Source: Paractinoplanes deccanensis (GTDB taxonomy: Bacteria > Actinomycetota > Actinomycetes > Mycobacteriales > Micromonosporaceae). From it: a stretch of 43,359 nucleotides of DNA. Where the stretch lies: assembly GCF_016862115.1 (NCBI RefSeq), contig NZ_BOMI01000173.1, forward strand, positions 1-43,359. The letters run 5' to 3'. Positions within the stretch are counted from its first letter, which is position 1. Each line of letters begins with the position of its first letter. A program made the position numbers and the translations under genes. Shown piece by piece: positions 32,533 to 41,920 of this stretch. The notes under the pieces are model-generated. The model saw only the letters and a list, made by a program, of their open reading frames with translations, did no database searches and was not told the DNA's origin.

Positions 32533-33051
32533 GTGATCGTTTGGATCAACGGCACCCACGGCGCCGGCAAGACGACGACCAGTGCGCTGGTGCAGCCGCT
32601 GATCCCGGATTCGCGGGTGTTCGACGCCGAGAAGGTCGGCACGACCCTCATGGACATCACGCCCGGCCTGCCCGAGACGGACAACTTCCAGCACTGGCCG
32701 CCGTGGCGCCCGCTCGTCGTCGAGACCGCCCGCCGCGTGCTCGACTACACCGGCGGCACCCTCGTGATGCCCATGACCGTCCTGGTCGAGCCCTACTGGC
32801 GCGAGATCAGCGCCGGCCTCGCCGAGCATGCCATCCCGGTGCGCCACTTCGTCCTCCACGCCGACCGGGAGACCCTCCTGCGGCGCATCGAGGGCGAGCA
32901 CCCCGTCCCGTCCCCGTTCCGCCTCAAATACCTCGAACCGTACGCCGAGGCGGCCCGCACCTGGCTGCACCGCGAGGCGGAGGTCGTCGACACCACGAAC
33001 CTCACCCCCGCCCAGGCAGCCCAGCAGATCGCCGGCGCCGTCAGGACCTGA
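32533..33051 (+). CDS. P-loop nucleotide-binding protein, TmrB-like
   Basis: 172 residues. MIVWINGTHGAGKTTT gives a Walker A (GTHGAGKT, residues 7-14). FDAEKVG, LVMPMTVL and HADRETLLRRI match TmrB of Bacillus, a membrane-associated ATP-binding protein linked to tunicamycin resistance; similar proteins are common in actinomycetes with unproven roles. No ribosome site precedes the GTG; TACCAT (32519-32524) ends 8 nt before it, so the mRNA may be leaderless. The 211-nt gap 32322-32532 before it holds only a doubtful 41-codon frame. Converges with the next gene. Confidence 0.83.
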   Translation: MIVWINGTHGAGKTTTSALVQPLIPDSRVFDAEKVGTTLMDITPGLPETDNFQHWPPWRPLVVETARRVLDYTGGTLVMPMTVLVEPYWREISAGLAEHAIPVRHFVLHADRETLLRRIEGEHPVPSPFRLKYLEPYAEAARTWLHREAEVVDTTNLTPAQAAQQIAGAVRT

Positions 33052-33072
33052 GGCACCGGCCCGCGCGCCTCA
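33049..33072. terminator. Hairpin spanning two convergent stop codons
   Basis: TGAGGC (33049-33054) and GCCTCA (33067-33072) pair across 12 nt. The arms contain the TGA of the TmrB-like gene and the TGA (minus strand) of the basic-protein gene. Short stem, so weaker than the one at 9311-9331 but the same design. Confidence 0.4.
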
Positions 33073-33555
33073 CCGGCTGTCCTTGCGGGCCTGGCGGCGC
33101 GCTCCCGCCGCCCGGGTGGAGGCGTGGCGTTTGCGCCGGTCCGGGGTGTCGGGGCGGTTGTCGATGCGCTGCGGGCGCAACTTCTTCACGCGCGCGGGCC
33201 GCGGCGGTTTCGCGGCGGCGGCCGCCTCGGCTTCGCGTTCGGCCCGCAGGACCTCGGCCGCCTCGTGGGCCAGCGTGGCCAGGCGGGCGCTCACCTGCGA
33301 CAGCAGTTCCTCGAAGACCTCCGCCTTGGCGCGCCGCCGGGCGTTGCGGGCGTAGGCCTTGCCCCGGCCCCCGGTCTCCGCCACCCGGTCGGCGGCCCGG
33401 CGGCGGTAGTTCTTCACCTGTTTGTTGCGGGCCCGGCGGACCCGCCCGTGGAGCTCGATGAGGGCGTCCTCGTCGAGCTTCTTCAGGCGTTTCGGGTCCG
33501 CCTCGCGGACGAGGGCCAGTTCCGCCTCGGTCAGGGTGCCCAGGATCGCGTCCAT
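33070..33555 (-). CDS. Basic, helical conserved protein of unknown function
   Basis: 161 residues. MDAILGTLTEAELALVREADPK opens an acidic helix, then a strongly basic helical middle (RARNKQVKNYRRRAADRV) and an Arg/Lys/Pro/Ala-rich tail. No membrane segment or catalytic motif. The charge suggests nucleic-acid or ribosome contact, but this is only a guess from composition. Similar proteins seem common in actinomycetes (recollection, not searched). It starts 36 nt after the YiaA/B gene on the same strand. Confidence 0.72.
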   Translation of the reverse strand: MDAILGTLTEAELALVREADPKRLKKLDEDALIELHGRVRRARNKQVKNYRRRAADRVAETGGRGKAYARNARRRAKAEVFEELLSQVSARLATLAHEAAEVLRAEREAEAAAAAKPPRPARVKKLRPQRIDNRPDTPDRRKRHASTRAAGARRQARKDSR

Positions 33556-33591
33556 GACGTCACACGCTGCTCCTGCGGGCGTCCCGCGTCT

Positions 33592-34038
33592 TCATGCGCC
33601 GCGGGTGAGATGATCCGGCGGCACGTGGTTCGGGTGGTACCGCAGAGCGTCGCGCACGTTCTTCTGCACGGCGACCGAGGCGAAGAGCGCCATGGCGAAC
33701 GCCAGCCCGTAGAACCCTTTCTCGCTGAGCGCCATGCCGCTGTTCACCAGCCCGACGGCGAGCATCAGGATCGACAGCCCCACCACGGCCCAGCAGAGCC
33801 CGAGGTAGAGCGCGGTGACGGGCAGCCCCTCGGCCCGGTCCCGCACCGACTTCTGCAGCGAGATGGCCGCGAAGAGCCCGAGCGCGAGAACGGCCGCGTA
33901 GAAGCCCTTCTCGCTGAGCGTCATGCTCGCGTTCCACAGCCCGACGGCGTAGGCGATGACGCCGAGGAAGAGGGCCGCCCAGGAGGCCCCGACGAAGGCG
34001 GCGGTGGGTTTGGCCGGTGCGGCGGTTGAGAAAGCCAT
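33592..34038 (-). CDS. YiaA/YiaB-family inner-membrane protein
   Basis: 148 residues: two internally repeated helix pairs, each with an almost identical loop (M-T/A-L-S-E-K-G-F-Y), the YiaA/B two-helix signature; SLQKSVRD and AVQKNVRD end each half. Function of the family is not established. ATG at 34038 follows GGAAGG. It lies 47 nt after narI on the same strand and may be the last gene of the nar transcript. Confidence 0.86.
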   Translation of the reverse strand: MAFSTAAPAKPTAAFVGASWAALFLGVIAYAVGLWNASMTLSEKGFYAAVLALGLFAAISLQKSVRDRAEGLPVTALYLGLCWAVVGLSILMLAVGLVNSGMALSEKGFYGLAFAMALFASVAVQKNVRDALRYHPNHVPPDHLTRGA

Positions 34039-34085
34039 GGGTGCAGCCTTCCGGAGCGACACCCCCGGGTCTTGAGTACGAGTAC

Positions 34086-34793
34086 CTACCGCACCCGCTC
34101 CCAGCCGGGTCGGGTGGGGCGGTCGTCGCGGCTGCGATAGACGATGTACGGGCGTGTCAGGTAGCCGAGCGGCGCCGAGAAGACGTGCACCAGGCGGCTG
34201 AACGGCCAGAACGCGAACAGGGCGAACGCGGCCAGCGCGTGCAGGCGGAAGCCGATCGGCGCCTGGGCCATCAGGCTGCTGTCCGGCTGGAAGTAGAAGA
34301 TCGAGCGGAACCACGGCGACACCGTCAAGCGGTAGTCGTGCGGGTGGTCGGTGAGGTTGCCGAGCACGGTCGTGCCCAGGCCGAGGCAGAGGGTGCCGAT
34401 CAGCAGGACGTACATCACCTTGTCGTTGACTGTCGTCGCCGAGAAGACCGGGCCGGTGGTGCGGCGGCGGTAGATGAGGATGGCCGCCCCGAGGAGGGTG
34501 CAGACGCCGGCGACCGTGCCGAGTGCCACGGCGACGAAGTGGTAGGCGTCCTCGCTGATGCCGGCGGCATCGGTCCACGACTCGGGGATGAGCAGGCCAC
34601 CCACGTGGCCGAGCACGACCAGCAGGATGCCGAAGTGGAACAGCGGGCTGCCGATCCGCAGCAGGCGGCGTTCGTAGAGCTGCGACGAGCGTGTGGTCCA
34701 GCCGAACTTGTCGTACCGGTAGCGCCAGATGTGCCCGGCCACGAAGACGGTCAGCGCGATGTACGGGACGACGACGTACAGGAACGTGTTCAT
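34086..34793 (-). CDS. narI: Respiratory nitrate reductase gamma subunit (cytochrome b)
   Basis: 235 residues, five helices. It anchors NarGH in the membrane and passes quinol electrons through two b hemes. The heme His pairs are visible: H-x9-H in FHFGILLVVLGHVG and H-x17-H from LHALAAF to LVHVF, as in E. coli NarI. The ATG overlaps the narJ stop (ATGA). Confidence 0.96.
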   Translation of the reverse strand: MNTFLYVVVPYIALTVFVAGHIWRYRYDKFGWTTRSSQLYERRLLRIGSPLFHFGILLVVLGHVGGLLIPESWTDAAGISEDAYHFVAVALGTVAGVCTLLGAAILIYRRRTTGPVFSATTVNDKVMYVLLIGTLCLGLGTTVLGNLTDHPHDYRLTVSPWFRSIFYFQPDSSLMAQAPIGFRLHALAAFALFAFWPFSRLVHVFSAPLGYLTRPYIVYRSRDDRPTRPGWERVR

Positions 34794-35356
34794 CGGTAGG
34801 TGCCGACCCTCTCTTCCGGCGGGCCCTGGGCGGCGAGCTTGGCGACCTCGGCCGGCGAGCGCAGCGGCGGCAGCGTCGCCGACACCGACTCGAGCACGTC
34901 CGCCCATGGGGATCGCATGTCTCGCAGGGCCAGGCGCAGCAGCTCGATCCCGGCCCGGTGCTCCAGCAGCAGCGCGCGGCCCTTCGCCGGCACCGCGGCG
35001 GCGTATTCGAGGACGACCGACAGGTGGTCGGACAGCTCCTCGTCGCCGAGCAGGAGACCGTCGGCCGCGTACGCCTGCTTGAGCCGCAGCAGCGCCATGC
35101 CCCGCTTGCGTGTGTCGCCGTAGGCGTAATACGTGAGGTACAGGCAGCAACGCTTGCGCTGGTCGAACGTCGCGACGTAATCCTCCGCCAGCCGGATCGG
35201 CTCAGCGGCCCGCGCGTGCTGAAGAAAACGATGCAGCGGCGCGCCCACCGCCGCATCCAGCGTCGACGCCACCTCGGAGAGCAGACTCACGTTGTTCAAC
35301 AGTGTGGCGTCGGGATAGCCGAGCAACAGCGACTGAGCCTGCCAGGCGCGGTTCAT
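34790..35356 (-). CDS. narJ: Nitrate reductase molybdenum-cofactor assembly chaperone
   Basis: 188 residues, NarJ/TorD-type helical chaperone that holds apo-NarGH for cofactor insertion and is not part of the final enzyme. The hallmark FDQRKRCCLYLTYYAYGDT is present. It overlaps narH and narI by 4 bp on each side. Confidence 0.95.
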   Translation of the reverse strand: MNRAWQAQSLLLGYPDATLLNNVSLLSEVASTLDAAVGAPLHRFLQHARAAEPIRLAEDYVATFDQRKRCCLYLTYYAYGDTRKRGMALLRLKQAYAADGLLLGDEELSDHLSVVLEYAAAVPAKGRALLLEHRAGIELLRLALRDMRSPWADVLESVSATLPPLRSPAEVAKLAAQGPPEERVGTYR

Positions 35357-37008
35357 GACGCACCGTCCGATCCGGGCGGCTCCTCCGAGCGGCGCGGCGG
35401 GAACAGCCCCTCCGGTTTTCCGCGCCCGTCCCAGTTGAGCAGGTTGACGCGCCCGCTGAGCGAGTCGGCGGTCTGCCTGTCGCGCAGCATCTGGAAGTTC
35501 TCCACGGCGATCGGCTGCGGCCCGCCCGACGACTCGCCGAACGGTCCCGAGCCGCCCATCCCCGGCCCGCCCTCGTAGTCGAGGCTGCACGAGGTCGCCA
35601 GCTCCTCCAGCGAGTGCGCCTGCTCCGCGTGCGCGGGCGGGATCACGTACCGCTCGTCGTACTTCGCCAGGGCCAGCAGCCGGTACATGTCGTGGATCTG
35701 TTCCCCCGTCATGCCCACCGCCGCCGGGATGCTGTCGTCGGGATCTCGTCCCATGGTGAGATCCCGCATGTACGAACGCATCGCCGCGAGCTTGCGCAAC
35801 ACCGCGTCGACCGGCGCCGGGTCGCCGGCCGTGAACAGCTGCGCCAGATAGTCGACCGGGATGCGCAGGGCCTCGATCGCCGCGAACAGGTTGCTGCGGT
35901 CCTCGGCGTCGTAGCCGGTGTCGCGCACCACGTCGACGACCGGCGAGAGCGGCGGGATGTACCAGACCATCGGCATGGTGCGGTATTCCGGATGCAGCGG
36001 CAGCGCCACCCTGTACTTGGTGATGAGCGCGTGGACCGGCGACCGTTGCGCCGCCTCGATCCAGTCGCGCGGGATGCCCGCGCGCTCGGCGGCCGTGACG
36101 ACCTCCGGCGCGGACGGGTCGAGGAACACACCGCGCTGCGCCTCGTACAGGTCCTGGGACGACGGGACGGACGCCGCCTCGAGTACCGCGTCCGCGTCGT
36201 ACAGCATCAGGCCGATGTAGCGAAGCCGTCCCACGCACGTCTCCGAGCACACGGTCGGGATGCCCACCTCGACGCGGGGGAAGCAGAACGTGCACTTCTC
36301 CGCCTTGCCCGTGCGGTGGTTGAAGTAGACCTTCTTGTACGGGCAGCCGGACACGCACATCCGCCAGCCCCGGCAGCGGTCCTGGTCGACCAGGACGATG
36401 CCGTCCTCGGTCCGCTTGTAGATGGCGCCGGACGGGCACGAGGCCGCGCACGACGGGTTGAGGCAGTGCTCGCAGATCCGCGGCAGGTAGAACATGAAAG
36501 TGCGCTCGAACTCGAACTTCACCTTGTCCGCGATGCCGGCGAGCAGCACGTCGCGGTCCGGCGGCCCGCCGAGGTCGTCGTCCCAGTTGGCCGACCACGA
36601 GACCTTCATGTCCTCGCCGGTGAGCAGCGACTTGGGGCGCGCCACGGGCGTGTGCTCCTGGAGGGGCGCGTTCGTGAGCGTCTCGTAGTCGTACGTCCAG
36701 GGCTCGTAGTAGTCCTGGATCGCCGGCAGTTTGGGATTGGCGAAGATGGTGAGCAGCTTCCTCAGGCGGCCGCCGCCCTTGAGCTTGAGCCTGCCGCGAC
36801 GGTTGAGGGCCCAGCCGCCGCGCCACGTCTCCTGGTCCTCGTAACGGCGCGGGTATCCCTGGCCGGGCCGGGTCTCGACGTTGTTGAACCAGACGTACTC
36901 GACGCCGCTCCGGTTGGTCCACGCCTGCTTGCAGGTGACCGAGCAGGTGTGGCAGCCGATGCACTTGTCGAGGTTCATCACCATCGCCATCTGGGCCATC
37001 ACGCGCAT
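35353..37008 (-). CDS. narH: Respiratory nitrate reductase beta subunit (iron-sulfur)
   Basis: 551 residues, carries electrons from NarI to NarG. Four Cys clusters are visible: C16-x2-C19-x2-C22-x3-C26; CEHCLNPSCAASC; CRGWRMCVSGC, where Trp replaces one Cys as expected for the [3Fe-4S] centre; and CTFC with a later CSETC. GGAG lies 8 nt before the ATG. One nt separates it from narG, and it overlaps narJ by ATGA. The length exceeds the E. coli protein (512) through its C-terminal tail. Confidence 0.96.
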   Translation of the reverse strand: MRVMAQMAMVMNLDKCIGCHTCSVTCKQAWTNRSGVEYVWFNNVETRPGQGYPRRYEDQETWRGGWALNRRGRLKLKGGGRLRKLLTIFANPKLPAIQDYYEPWTYDYETLTNAPLQEHTPVARPKSLLTGEDMKVSWSANWDDDLGGPPDRDVLLAGIADKVKFEFERTFMFYLPRICEHCLNPSCAASCPSGAIYKRTEDGIVLVDQDRCRGWRMCVSGCPYKKVYFNHRTGKAEKCTFCFPRVEVGIPTVCSETCVGRLRYIGLMLYDADAVLEAASVPSSQDLYEAQRGVFLDPSAPEVVTAAERAGIPRDWIEAAQRSPVHALITKYRVALPLHPEYRTMPMVWYIPPLSPVVDVVRDTGYDAEDRSNLFAAIEALRIPVDYLAQLFTAGDPAPVDAVLRKLAAMRSYMRDLTMGRDPDDSIPAAVGMTGEQIHDMYRLLALAKYDERYVIPPAHAEQAHSLEELATSCSLDYEGGPGMGGSGPFGESSGGPQPIAVENFQMLRDRQTADSLSGRVNLLNWDGRGKPEGLFPPRRSEEPPGSDGAS

Positions 37009-37009
37009 C

Positions 37010-40000
37010 TCAGTACTCCACTTCCTGGGAGCGGCGGCGGATGACGGTCACCTCGTCGCGCTGGTTACCGGTCGGGCCGAGATAGTTGAACGCGAACGAG
37101 AGCTGCGCGTAGCCGCCGATGAGGTGGGTCGGCTTGATGAGCAGCCGGGTCAGCGAGTTGTGGATGCCGCCGCGCCGCCCGTTCGTCTCGGTGCGCGGCA
37201 CGTCGATGAGCCGGTCCTGCGCGTGATGCATGTAGACGGTGCCCTCGGGCATGCGGTGCGAGACGATCGCGCGGGCCGCCACGACGCCGTTGCGGTTCAC
37301 GGCTTCGATCCAGTCGTTGTCGCGTACGCCTATCTTGGCGGCGTCCTCCGTGGACATCCAGATGCTCTGGCCGCCGCGCGACAGCGACAGCATGAACAGG
37401 TTGTCCTGATATTCGGAATGGATGGACCACTTGTTGTGCGGGGTCAGATATCGCACGGTGATGCCCAGCTCGCCCTGCTCGCCCACGCGCGGCTCGCCGA
37501 AGAGGGCGTGCATGTCGAGCGGCGGCCGGTAGGTGGGCAGCCACTCCCCCAGTTCGGCGATCCAATCGTGGTCGAGGAAGAAGGTCTGCCGCCCGGTGAG
37601 CGTGTGCCACGGCTTGAGCCGTTCCACGTTGATGACGAAGGGCGAGTAGCGCCGGCCGCCGGCCTCGGAGCCCGACCACTCCGGCGAGGTGATGACCGGG
37701 GTGGGCCGCGACTGGGTGTCCGCGAAGGTGATCTGCTTGCCCTCGTGCTCGGCCGCGAGGTCGGCCAGCCGTACGCCCGTGCGCCTCTCCAGCTGGCGGA
37801 ACCCCTGGGTCGCGAGGTGGCCGTTGGTGGTGCCGGACAGCGCGAGGATCGCCTCGCAGGCATCGACGTCCCGGGCGATCGACGGCCGGCCGTTCGGCGC
37901 GACCCCGTTCTTGTGCCGCAGGTACTCCAGCTCACGGCCGACCTCGAACGTGACGCCCTTGGTGGTGGCGCCGAGCGAGTCGAGCAGCGGCCCGAGCGAG
38001 GCCATCTTGTCGGCGACCGCCGCGTAGTCACGCTCGACCGGCACGAGCTTCGGCATCGTCCGTCCGGGGATCGGCTCGCATTCGCCGGCCTTCCAGTCCA
38101 TCACCCTGCCGTACGGGTTGGCCATCTCGTCGGGGGTGTCGTGCAGCAGGGGCGCGGCCACCACGTCGGTACGGGTGCCGAGATGCTCGGCGGCCAGCGC
38201 GCTGAAGACCCGCGCGATCGTCATGAAGGCGTCCCAGTCGGTGCGGGTCTGCCAGGGCGGGGCGATCGCCGGGTTGAACGAGTGCACGAACGGGTGCATG
38301 TCGGTGGTGTTGAGATCGTGCTTCTCGTACCAGGTGGCGGCCGGCAGCACGACGTCGGAGTAGACGGTCGTCGACGTCATCCGGAAGTCGAGCGTCAGCA
38401 ACAGATCGAGCTTGCCGGTGGGTGCCTCGTCGTGCCACGTCACGTCGCGCGGGCGCGCTTGCGGCGGGGCCTGTTTCGCTCGGACGCCGTGGTCGGTGCC
38501 GAGCAGGTGCCGCAGGAAGTACTCGTTGCCCTTGGCCGACGAGCCCAGCAGATTGGCCCGCCAGATCGTGAGCACCCTCGGGAAGTTCTCCGGCGCGTCC
38601 GGGTCCTCGCAGGCGAACCGGAGGTCGCCGTCGCGCAGGCGCCGGACGACGTGGTCGGCGACCGGCTCCCCGGCCGCGGCCGCCTCGTCGGCCAGGTCGA
38701 GCGGGTTGCGGTTGAAGTGCGGCACCGACGGCATCCAGCCCATCCGGGCGGACGCGGCGATCAGGTCGGCCGTGGACCGGCCGGCGAACCCGTCGGCCAC
38801 CGACAGCGTCGCCGCCGAGAACGGGTCGTACCGGTACTGGTCCGTGTGCAGATACCAGTACGCGGTCTGAATCATCTGCCGGCCCGGGCGCGTCCAGTCC
38901 GACGCCGTCCCCAGCACCGAATAGCCGGTGATGGGCCGCACCTTCTCCTGCCCGACGTAGTGCGCCCAGCCGCCGCCGTTCACGCCCTGGCAGCCGGTCA
39001 GCGTCGTCAGCGTCAGGAACGACCGGTAGATGGTGTCCGAGTGGAACCAGTGGTTCGCGCCCGCCCCCATGATGATCATCGAACGTCCGCGGGACTCCTC
39101 CGCGTTGGCGGCGAACTCCCGCGCGATCCGCGCCGCCGTCGGCCCGGGCACGCCCGTCACGGTCTCCTGCCAGGCCGGGGTGTACGGCGAGTCCGCGTCG
39201 TCGTAGCCGCTCGGCCACTCGCCGGGCAGTCCGGGCCGCGCCACCCCGTACTGCGCCAGCAGCAGGTCGAAAACGGTGGTGACGGTGCGGCCGGCCACCT
39301 GCCGCACCGGCACCCCGCGCCGGATCGTGCCCACCGAGCCGCCGGGGGCGTCGAAGCGCGGCAGCTCCACCTCGGCGACGTCGCCGCCGGCCGCGCTCAG
39401 CAACGGCGACAGGTCGCCCAGGTCAAGGTTCCACCGGCCCTCGCCGGTCTCGCCGTAGCGGAAACCGAGCGACCCGTTCGGCACGACCGGCGTGCCGCCG
39501 GCGTCGAGCACCACGGTCTTGAAGGCCGCGTTCTCCACGTCCTGCCCCAGATCGGCGGCGGTGAGCATCTTCCCGGGCCGCCCGTCGTCGAGGGTCACCA
39601 GGAACGGCAGATCCGTGTAGCGGCGCACGTAGTCGAGGAAGTACGCGACATGGCGTTCGACGAAGAACTCTTTGAGCACGACATGCCCCATCGCCATCGC
39701 CAGCGCCCCGTCCGTCCCGGGCGCCGGCGCCAGCCACTCGTCGGCGAACTTCACGTTGTCCGCGTAGTCGGGCGCGACCGCGACCACCTTCTGGCCGCGG
39801 TAGCGCGCCTCGGCCATCCAGTGCGCGTCCGGGGTGCGGGTCACCGGCAGGTTGGAGCCCCACATGACGAGGTAGCCGGCGTCCCACCAATCGCCGGACT
39901 CGGGAACGTCGGTCTGGTCGCCGAACACCTGCGGCGAGGCGACGGGCAGGTCCGCGTACCAGTCGTAGAACGACAGCATCGCGCCGCCGAGCAGGTTGTA

Positions 40001-40627
40001 GAAGCGGGCACCGGCCGCATGGGACACCATCGACATCGCCGGGATCGGCGAGAAACCGGCGAGCCGGTCCGGGCCGTACGTCTTGATGGTGTGCACGTGC
40101 GCCGCGGCGATCATCTCGGTCGCCTCGTCCCACGTGGCCCGCACCAGGCCGCCCTTGCCCCGCACGGACTTGTAGGCGCGCGCCTTGACCGGATCGCCGA
40201 CGATCTCGGCCCACGCGGCCACCGGGTCCCCGAGCCGCTGCCGCGCCTCGCGATACATCTCCAGCAGGACCCCGCGCACGTACGGGTAGCGCACGCGCGT
40301 CGGGGAGTACGTGTACCAGGAAAACGCCGCGCCGCGCGGACAGCCCCGCGGCTCGTACTCCGGGCGGTCCGGCCCCACGCTCGGATAGTCGGTCTGCTGC
40401 GCCTCCCAGGTGATGATGCCGTCCTTGACGTACACCTTCCACGAGCAGGAGCCGGTGCAGTTGACGCCGTGCGTGGAGCGCACCACCTTGTCGTGCGACC
40501 AGCGGTCGCGATAGAACGTGTCGGCCTGACGGCCGCCGATCTGGAAGAGGGCGCGGTGGTCGGCGGACACCTCGCCGCGCGTGAAGAAGCGGCGCGTGCC
40601 GACCAGGGCGTCGTCCAGCTCAGGCAT
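37010..40627 (-). CDS. narG: Respiratory nitrate reductase alpha subunit (molybdenum)
   Basis: 1205 residues, the catalytic subunit reducing nitrate to nitrite at a bis-MGD molybdenum centre in the cytoplasm. The FS0 ligands are H53-x3-C57-x3-C61-x34-C96, as in NarG. The Mo-ligand Asp lies in SFYDWYADLP. No twin-arginine signal, consistent with a cytoplasmic Nar enzyme rather than Nap. The ATG has GGGAGGG upstream and overlaps the end of narK by 8 nt. Confidence 0.97.
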   Translation of the reverse strand: MPELDDALVGTRRFFTRGEVSADHRALFQIGGRQADTFYRDRWSHDKVVRSTHGVNCTGSCSWKVYVKDGIITWEAQQTDYPSVGPDRPEYEPRGCPRGAAFSWYTYSPTRVRYPYVRGVLLEMYREARQRLGDPVAAWAEIVGDPVKARAYKSVRGKGGLVRATWDEATEMIAAAHVHTIKTYGPDRLAGFSPIPAMSMVSHAAGARFYNLLGGAMLSFYDWYADLPVASPQVFGDQTDVPESGDWWDAGYLVMWGSNLPVTRTPDAHWMAEARYRGQKVVAVAPDYADNVKFADEWLAPAPGTDGALAMAMGHVVLKEFFVERHVAYFLDYVRRYTDLPFLVTLDDGRPGKMLTAADLGQDVENAAFKTVVLDAGGTPVVPNGSLGFRYGETGEGRWNLDLGDLSPLLSAAGGDVAEVELPRFDAPGGSVGTIRRGVPVRQVAGRTVTTVFDLLLAQYGVARPGLPGEWPSGYDDADSPYTPAWQETVTGVPGPTAARIAREFAANAEESRGRSMIIMGAGANHWFHSDTIYRSFLTLTTLTGCQGVNGGGWAHYVGQEKVRPITGYSVLGTASDWTRPGRQMIQTAYWYLHTDQYRYDPFSAATLSVADGFAGRSTADLIAASARMGWMPSVPHFNRNPLDLADEAAAAGEPVADHVVRRLRDGDLRFACEDPDAPENFPRVLTIWRANLLGSSAKGNEYFLRHLLGTDHGVRAKQAPPQARPRDVTWHDEAPTGKLDLLLTLDFRMTSTTVYSDVVLPAATWYEKHDLNTTDMHPFVHSFNPAIAPPWQTRTDWDAFMTIARVFSALAAEHLGTRTDVVAAPLLHDTPDEMANPYGRVMDWKAGECEPIPGRTMPKLVPVERDYAAVADKMASLGPLLDSLGATTKGVTFEVGRELEYLRHKNGVAPNGRPSIARDVDACEAILALSGTTNGHLATQGFRQLERRTGVRLADLAAEHEGKQITFADTQSRPTPVITSPEWSGSEAGGRRYSPFVINVERLKPWHTLTGRQTFFLDHDWIAELGEWLPTYRPPLDMHALFGEPRVGEQGELGITVRYLTPHNKWSIHSEYQDNLFMLSLSRGGQSIWMSTEDAAKIGVRDNDWIEAVNRNGVVAARAIVSHRMPEGTVYMHHAQDRLIDVPRTETNGRRGGIHNSLTRLLIKPTHLIGGYAQLSFAFNYLGPTGNQRDEVTVIRRRSQEVEY

Positions 40628-41825
40628 TTCTGACCCTCCCTCGGGTGCGTGCCGTGCTCGCCAGGGCCGTCACGGTCAGCGTCATCGCGCCCAGCGCCAC
40701 GAGGGCGAGCAGGGCCAGGCCGATGGCGTACGACTCGTACGCCTCGTAGAGCGCGCCCATGACCAGCGGCGGCACGAACCCGCCGAGCCCGCCCGCCGCG
40801 CCGACCACGCCGGTGACCGAGCCGACCTGGTTGGCCGGTGCCATCACCGCGACCAGCGCGAAGGTGGCGCCGCTGCCCGCACCGAGCGCCGCGGCCATGG
40901 CGAGGAACGCGACGGTGCCGAGCGGCATCAGCGGCGGCGTGAACGCCTGCACGAAGGCGCCCACCGCGACGACGGCGAACGCGCCGGAGAGCACACGGAC
41001 CCCGCCGAAGCGGTCGGAGAGCCACCCGCCGGTGGGCCGCATGACGACGGCGAGCAGCACGAAGCCCGCCATCCGGTTCGCCGCGTCCGCCTGGGTGAGG
41101 CCGTAGGCGGTCTTCAGGTACGCGGGCAGGTAGACGGAGAAGGCGACGTAGCCGCCGAACGCGACCGCGTACACCGCGGCGGCCTGCCACGTGACCGGCA
41201 GGCGCACCGTCGCGGCGAGGCGCGCGGCGAACTTCTGCGTCGGGACGGGGCGGTCCGGGGCGTCGCGGAGCACCAGGACGGACGTGACGGCGTAGAGGAC
41301 GAGAACGCCCGCCGTGATGAGGAACGGCGTGCGCATGCTTCCGGCGTCGACGAGCCGCACCGTGGTGAGCGCGCTGATCGCCGTACCGCCCATGCCCGCC
41401 CCGAAGATGCCGAGGGCGAAGCCGCGCCGCTCCGGCGGGAACCAGGCGTTGACGAAGGGCACGCCGACGGCGAAGACCGAGCCGCCGATACCGAGGAAGA
41501 AGCCGCCGACCAGCAGACCGGTGAGGGACGCGTAGCCGGACAGCCCCAGATAGAGGACGGGGACGACGGTCGCCAGCGAGATGATGGGGAACATGACCCG
41601 GCCGCCGAACCGGTCGGTGAGCGCGCCCACGGGGATGCGGCCGAGCGAGCCGACCACCACCGGCACGGCCACGACGAGGGCCTGCTGGGTGGCGGTCAGG
41701 TCGAGCGCGGCCTGGAACCGGGGCGCGAGAGGGCTCAGCAGAGCCCACGCCCAGAAGTTCACGGCGAAACCGACGGTCGCGACCGTCAGCAGCAGCCAGC
41801 GAGGCGGTGTTCGGAAGGCCTGCAT
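40620..41825 (-). CDS. narK: Nitrate/nitrite transporter, MFS (NarK type)
   Basis: 401 residues, about twelve helices. MFS motif A reads GALTDRFGGR (67-76) and is repeated as GGWLSDRFGG in the second half. The glycine-rich nitrate signature GFFLGIGGSVFAVGVPFVN is in the fifth helix region. It imports nitrate and/or exports nitrite for the reductase encoded just downstream. It is the first gene of narKGHJI. A DosR-like box is centred about 54 bp before its ATG, as for M. tuberculosis narK2. Confidence 0.93.
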   Translation of the reverse strand: MQAFRTPPRWLLLTVATVGFAVNFWAWALLSPLAPRFQAALDLTATQQALVVAVPVVVGSLGRIPVGALTDRFGGRVMFPIISLATVVPVLYLGLSGYASLTGLLVGGFFLGIGGSVFAVGVPFVNAWFPPERRGFALGIFGAGMGGTAISALTTVRLVDAGSMRTPFLITAGVLVLYAVTSVLVLRDAPDRPVPTQKFAARLAATVRLPVTWQAAAVYAVAFGGYVAFSVYLPAYLKTAYGLTQADAANRMAGFVLLAVVMRPTGGWLSDRFGGVRVLSGAFAVVAVGAFVQAFTPPLMPLGTVAFLAMAAALGAGSGATFALVAVMAPANQVGSVTGVVGAAGGLGGFVPPLVMGALYEAYESYAIGLALLALVALGAMTLTVTALASTARTRGRVRNA

Positions 41826-41869
41826 GCCTCATATCAGAACAGCAGTGGTCGTCGTACAACCCCCCGAAT

Positions 41870-41889
41870 TTAGGGACCAAAGTCCCGAA
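41870..41889. promoter_or_regulatory. DosR/DevR-like box between narK and the SufR-like regulator
   Basis: TTAGGGACCAAAGTCCCGAA matches TTSGGGACTWWAGTCCCSAA at 18 of 20 positions. It is centred about 54 bp upstream of the narK ATG and about 50 bp upstream of the ATG of the divergent regulator gene, so it could activate both. Its 14-bp core is the exact reverse complement of the core at 1694-1707. Confidence 0.82.
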
Positions 41890-41914
41890 GGTTTGCCCGT
41901 GTGGATCGAGGGCA

Positions 41915-41920
41915 TACGGT
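41915..41920 (+). promoter_or_regulatory. -10 element suggesting a leaderless regulator mRNA
   Basis: TACGGT lies 8 nt before the ATG at 41929, and no ribosome site is visible. If transcription starts at the ATG, the DosR-like box would be centred near -49. Confidence 0.45.
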
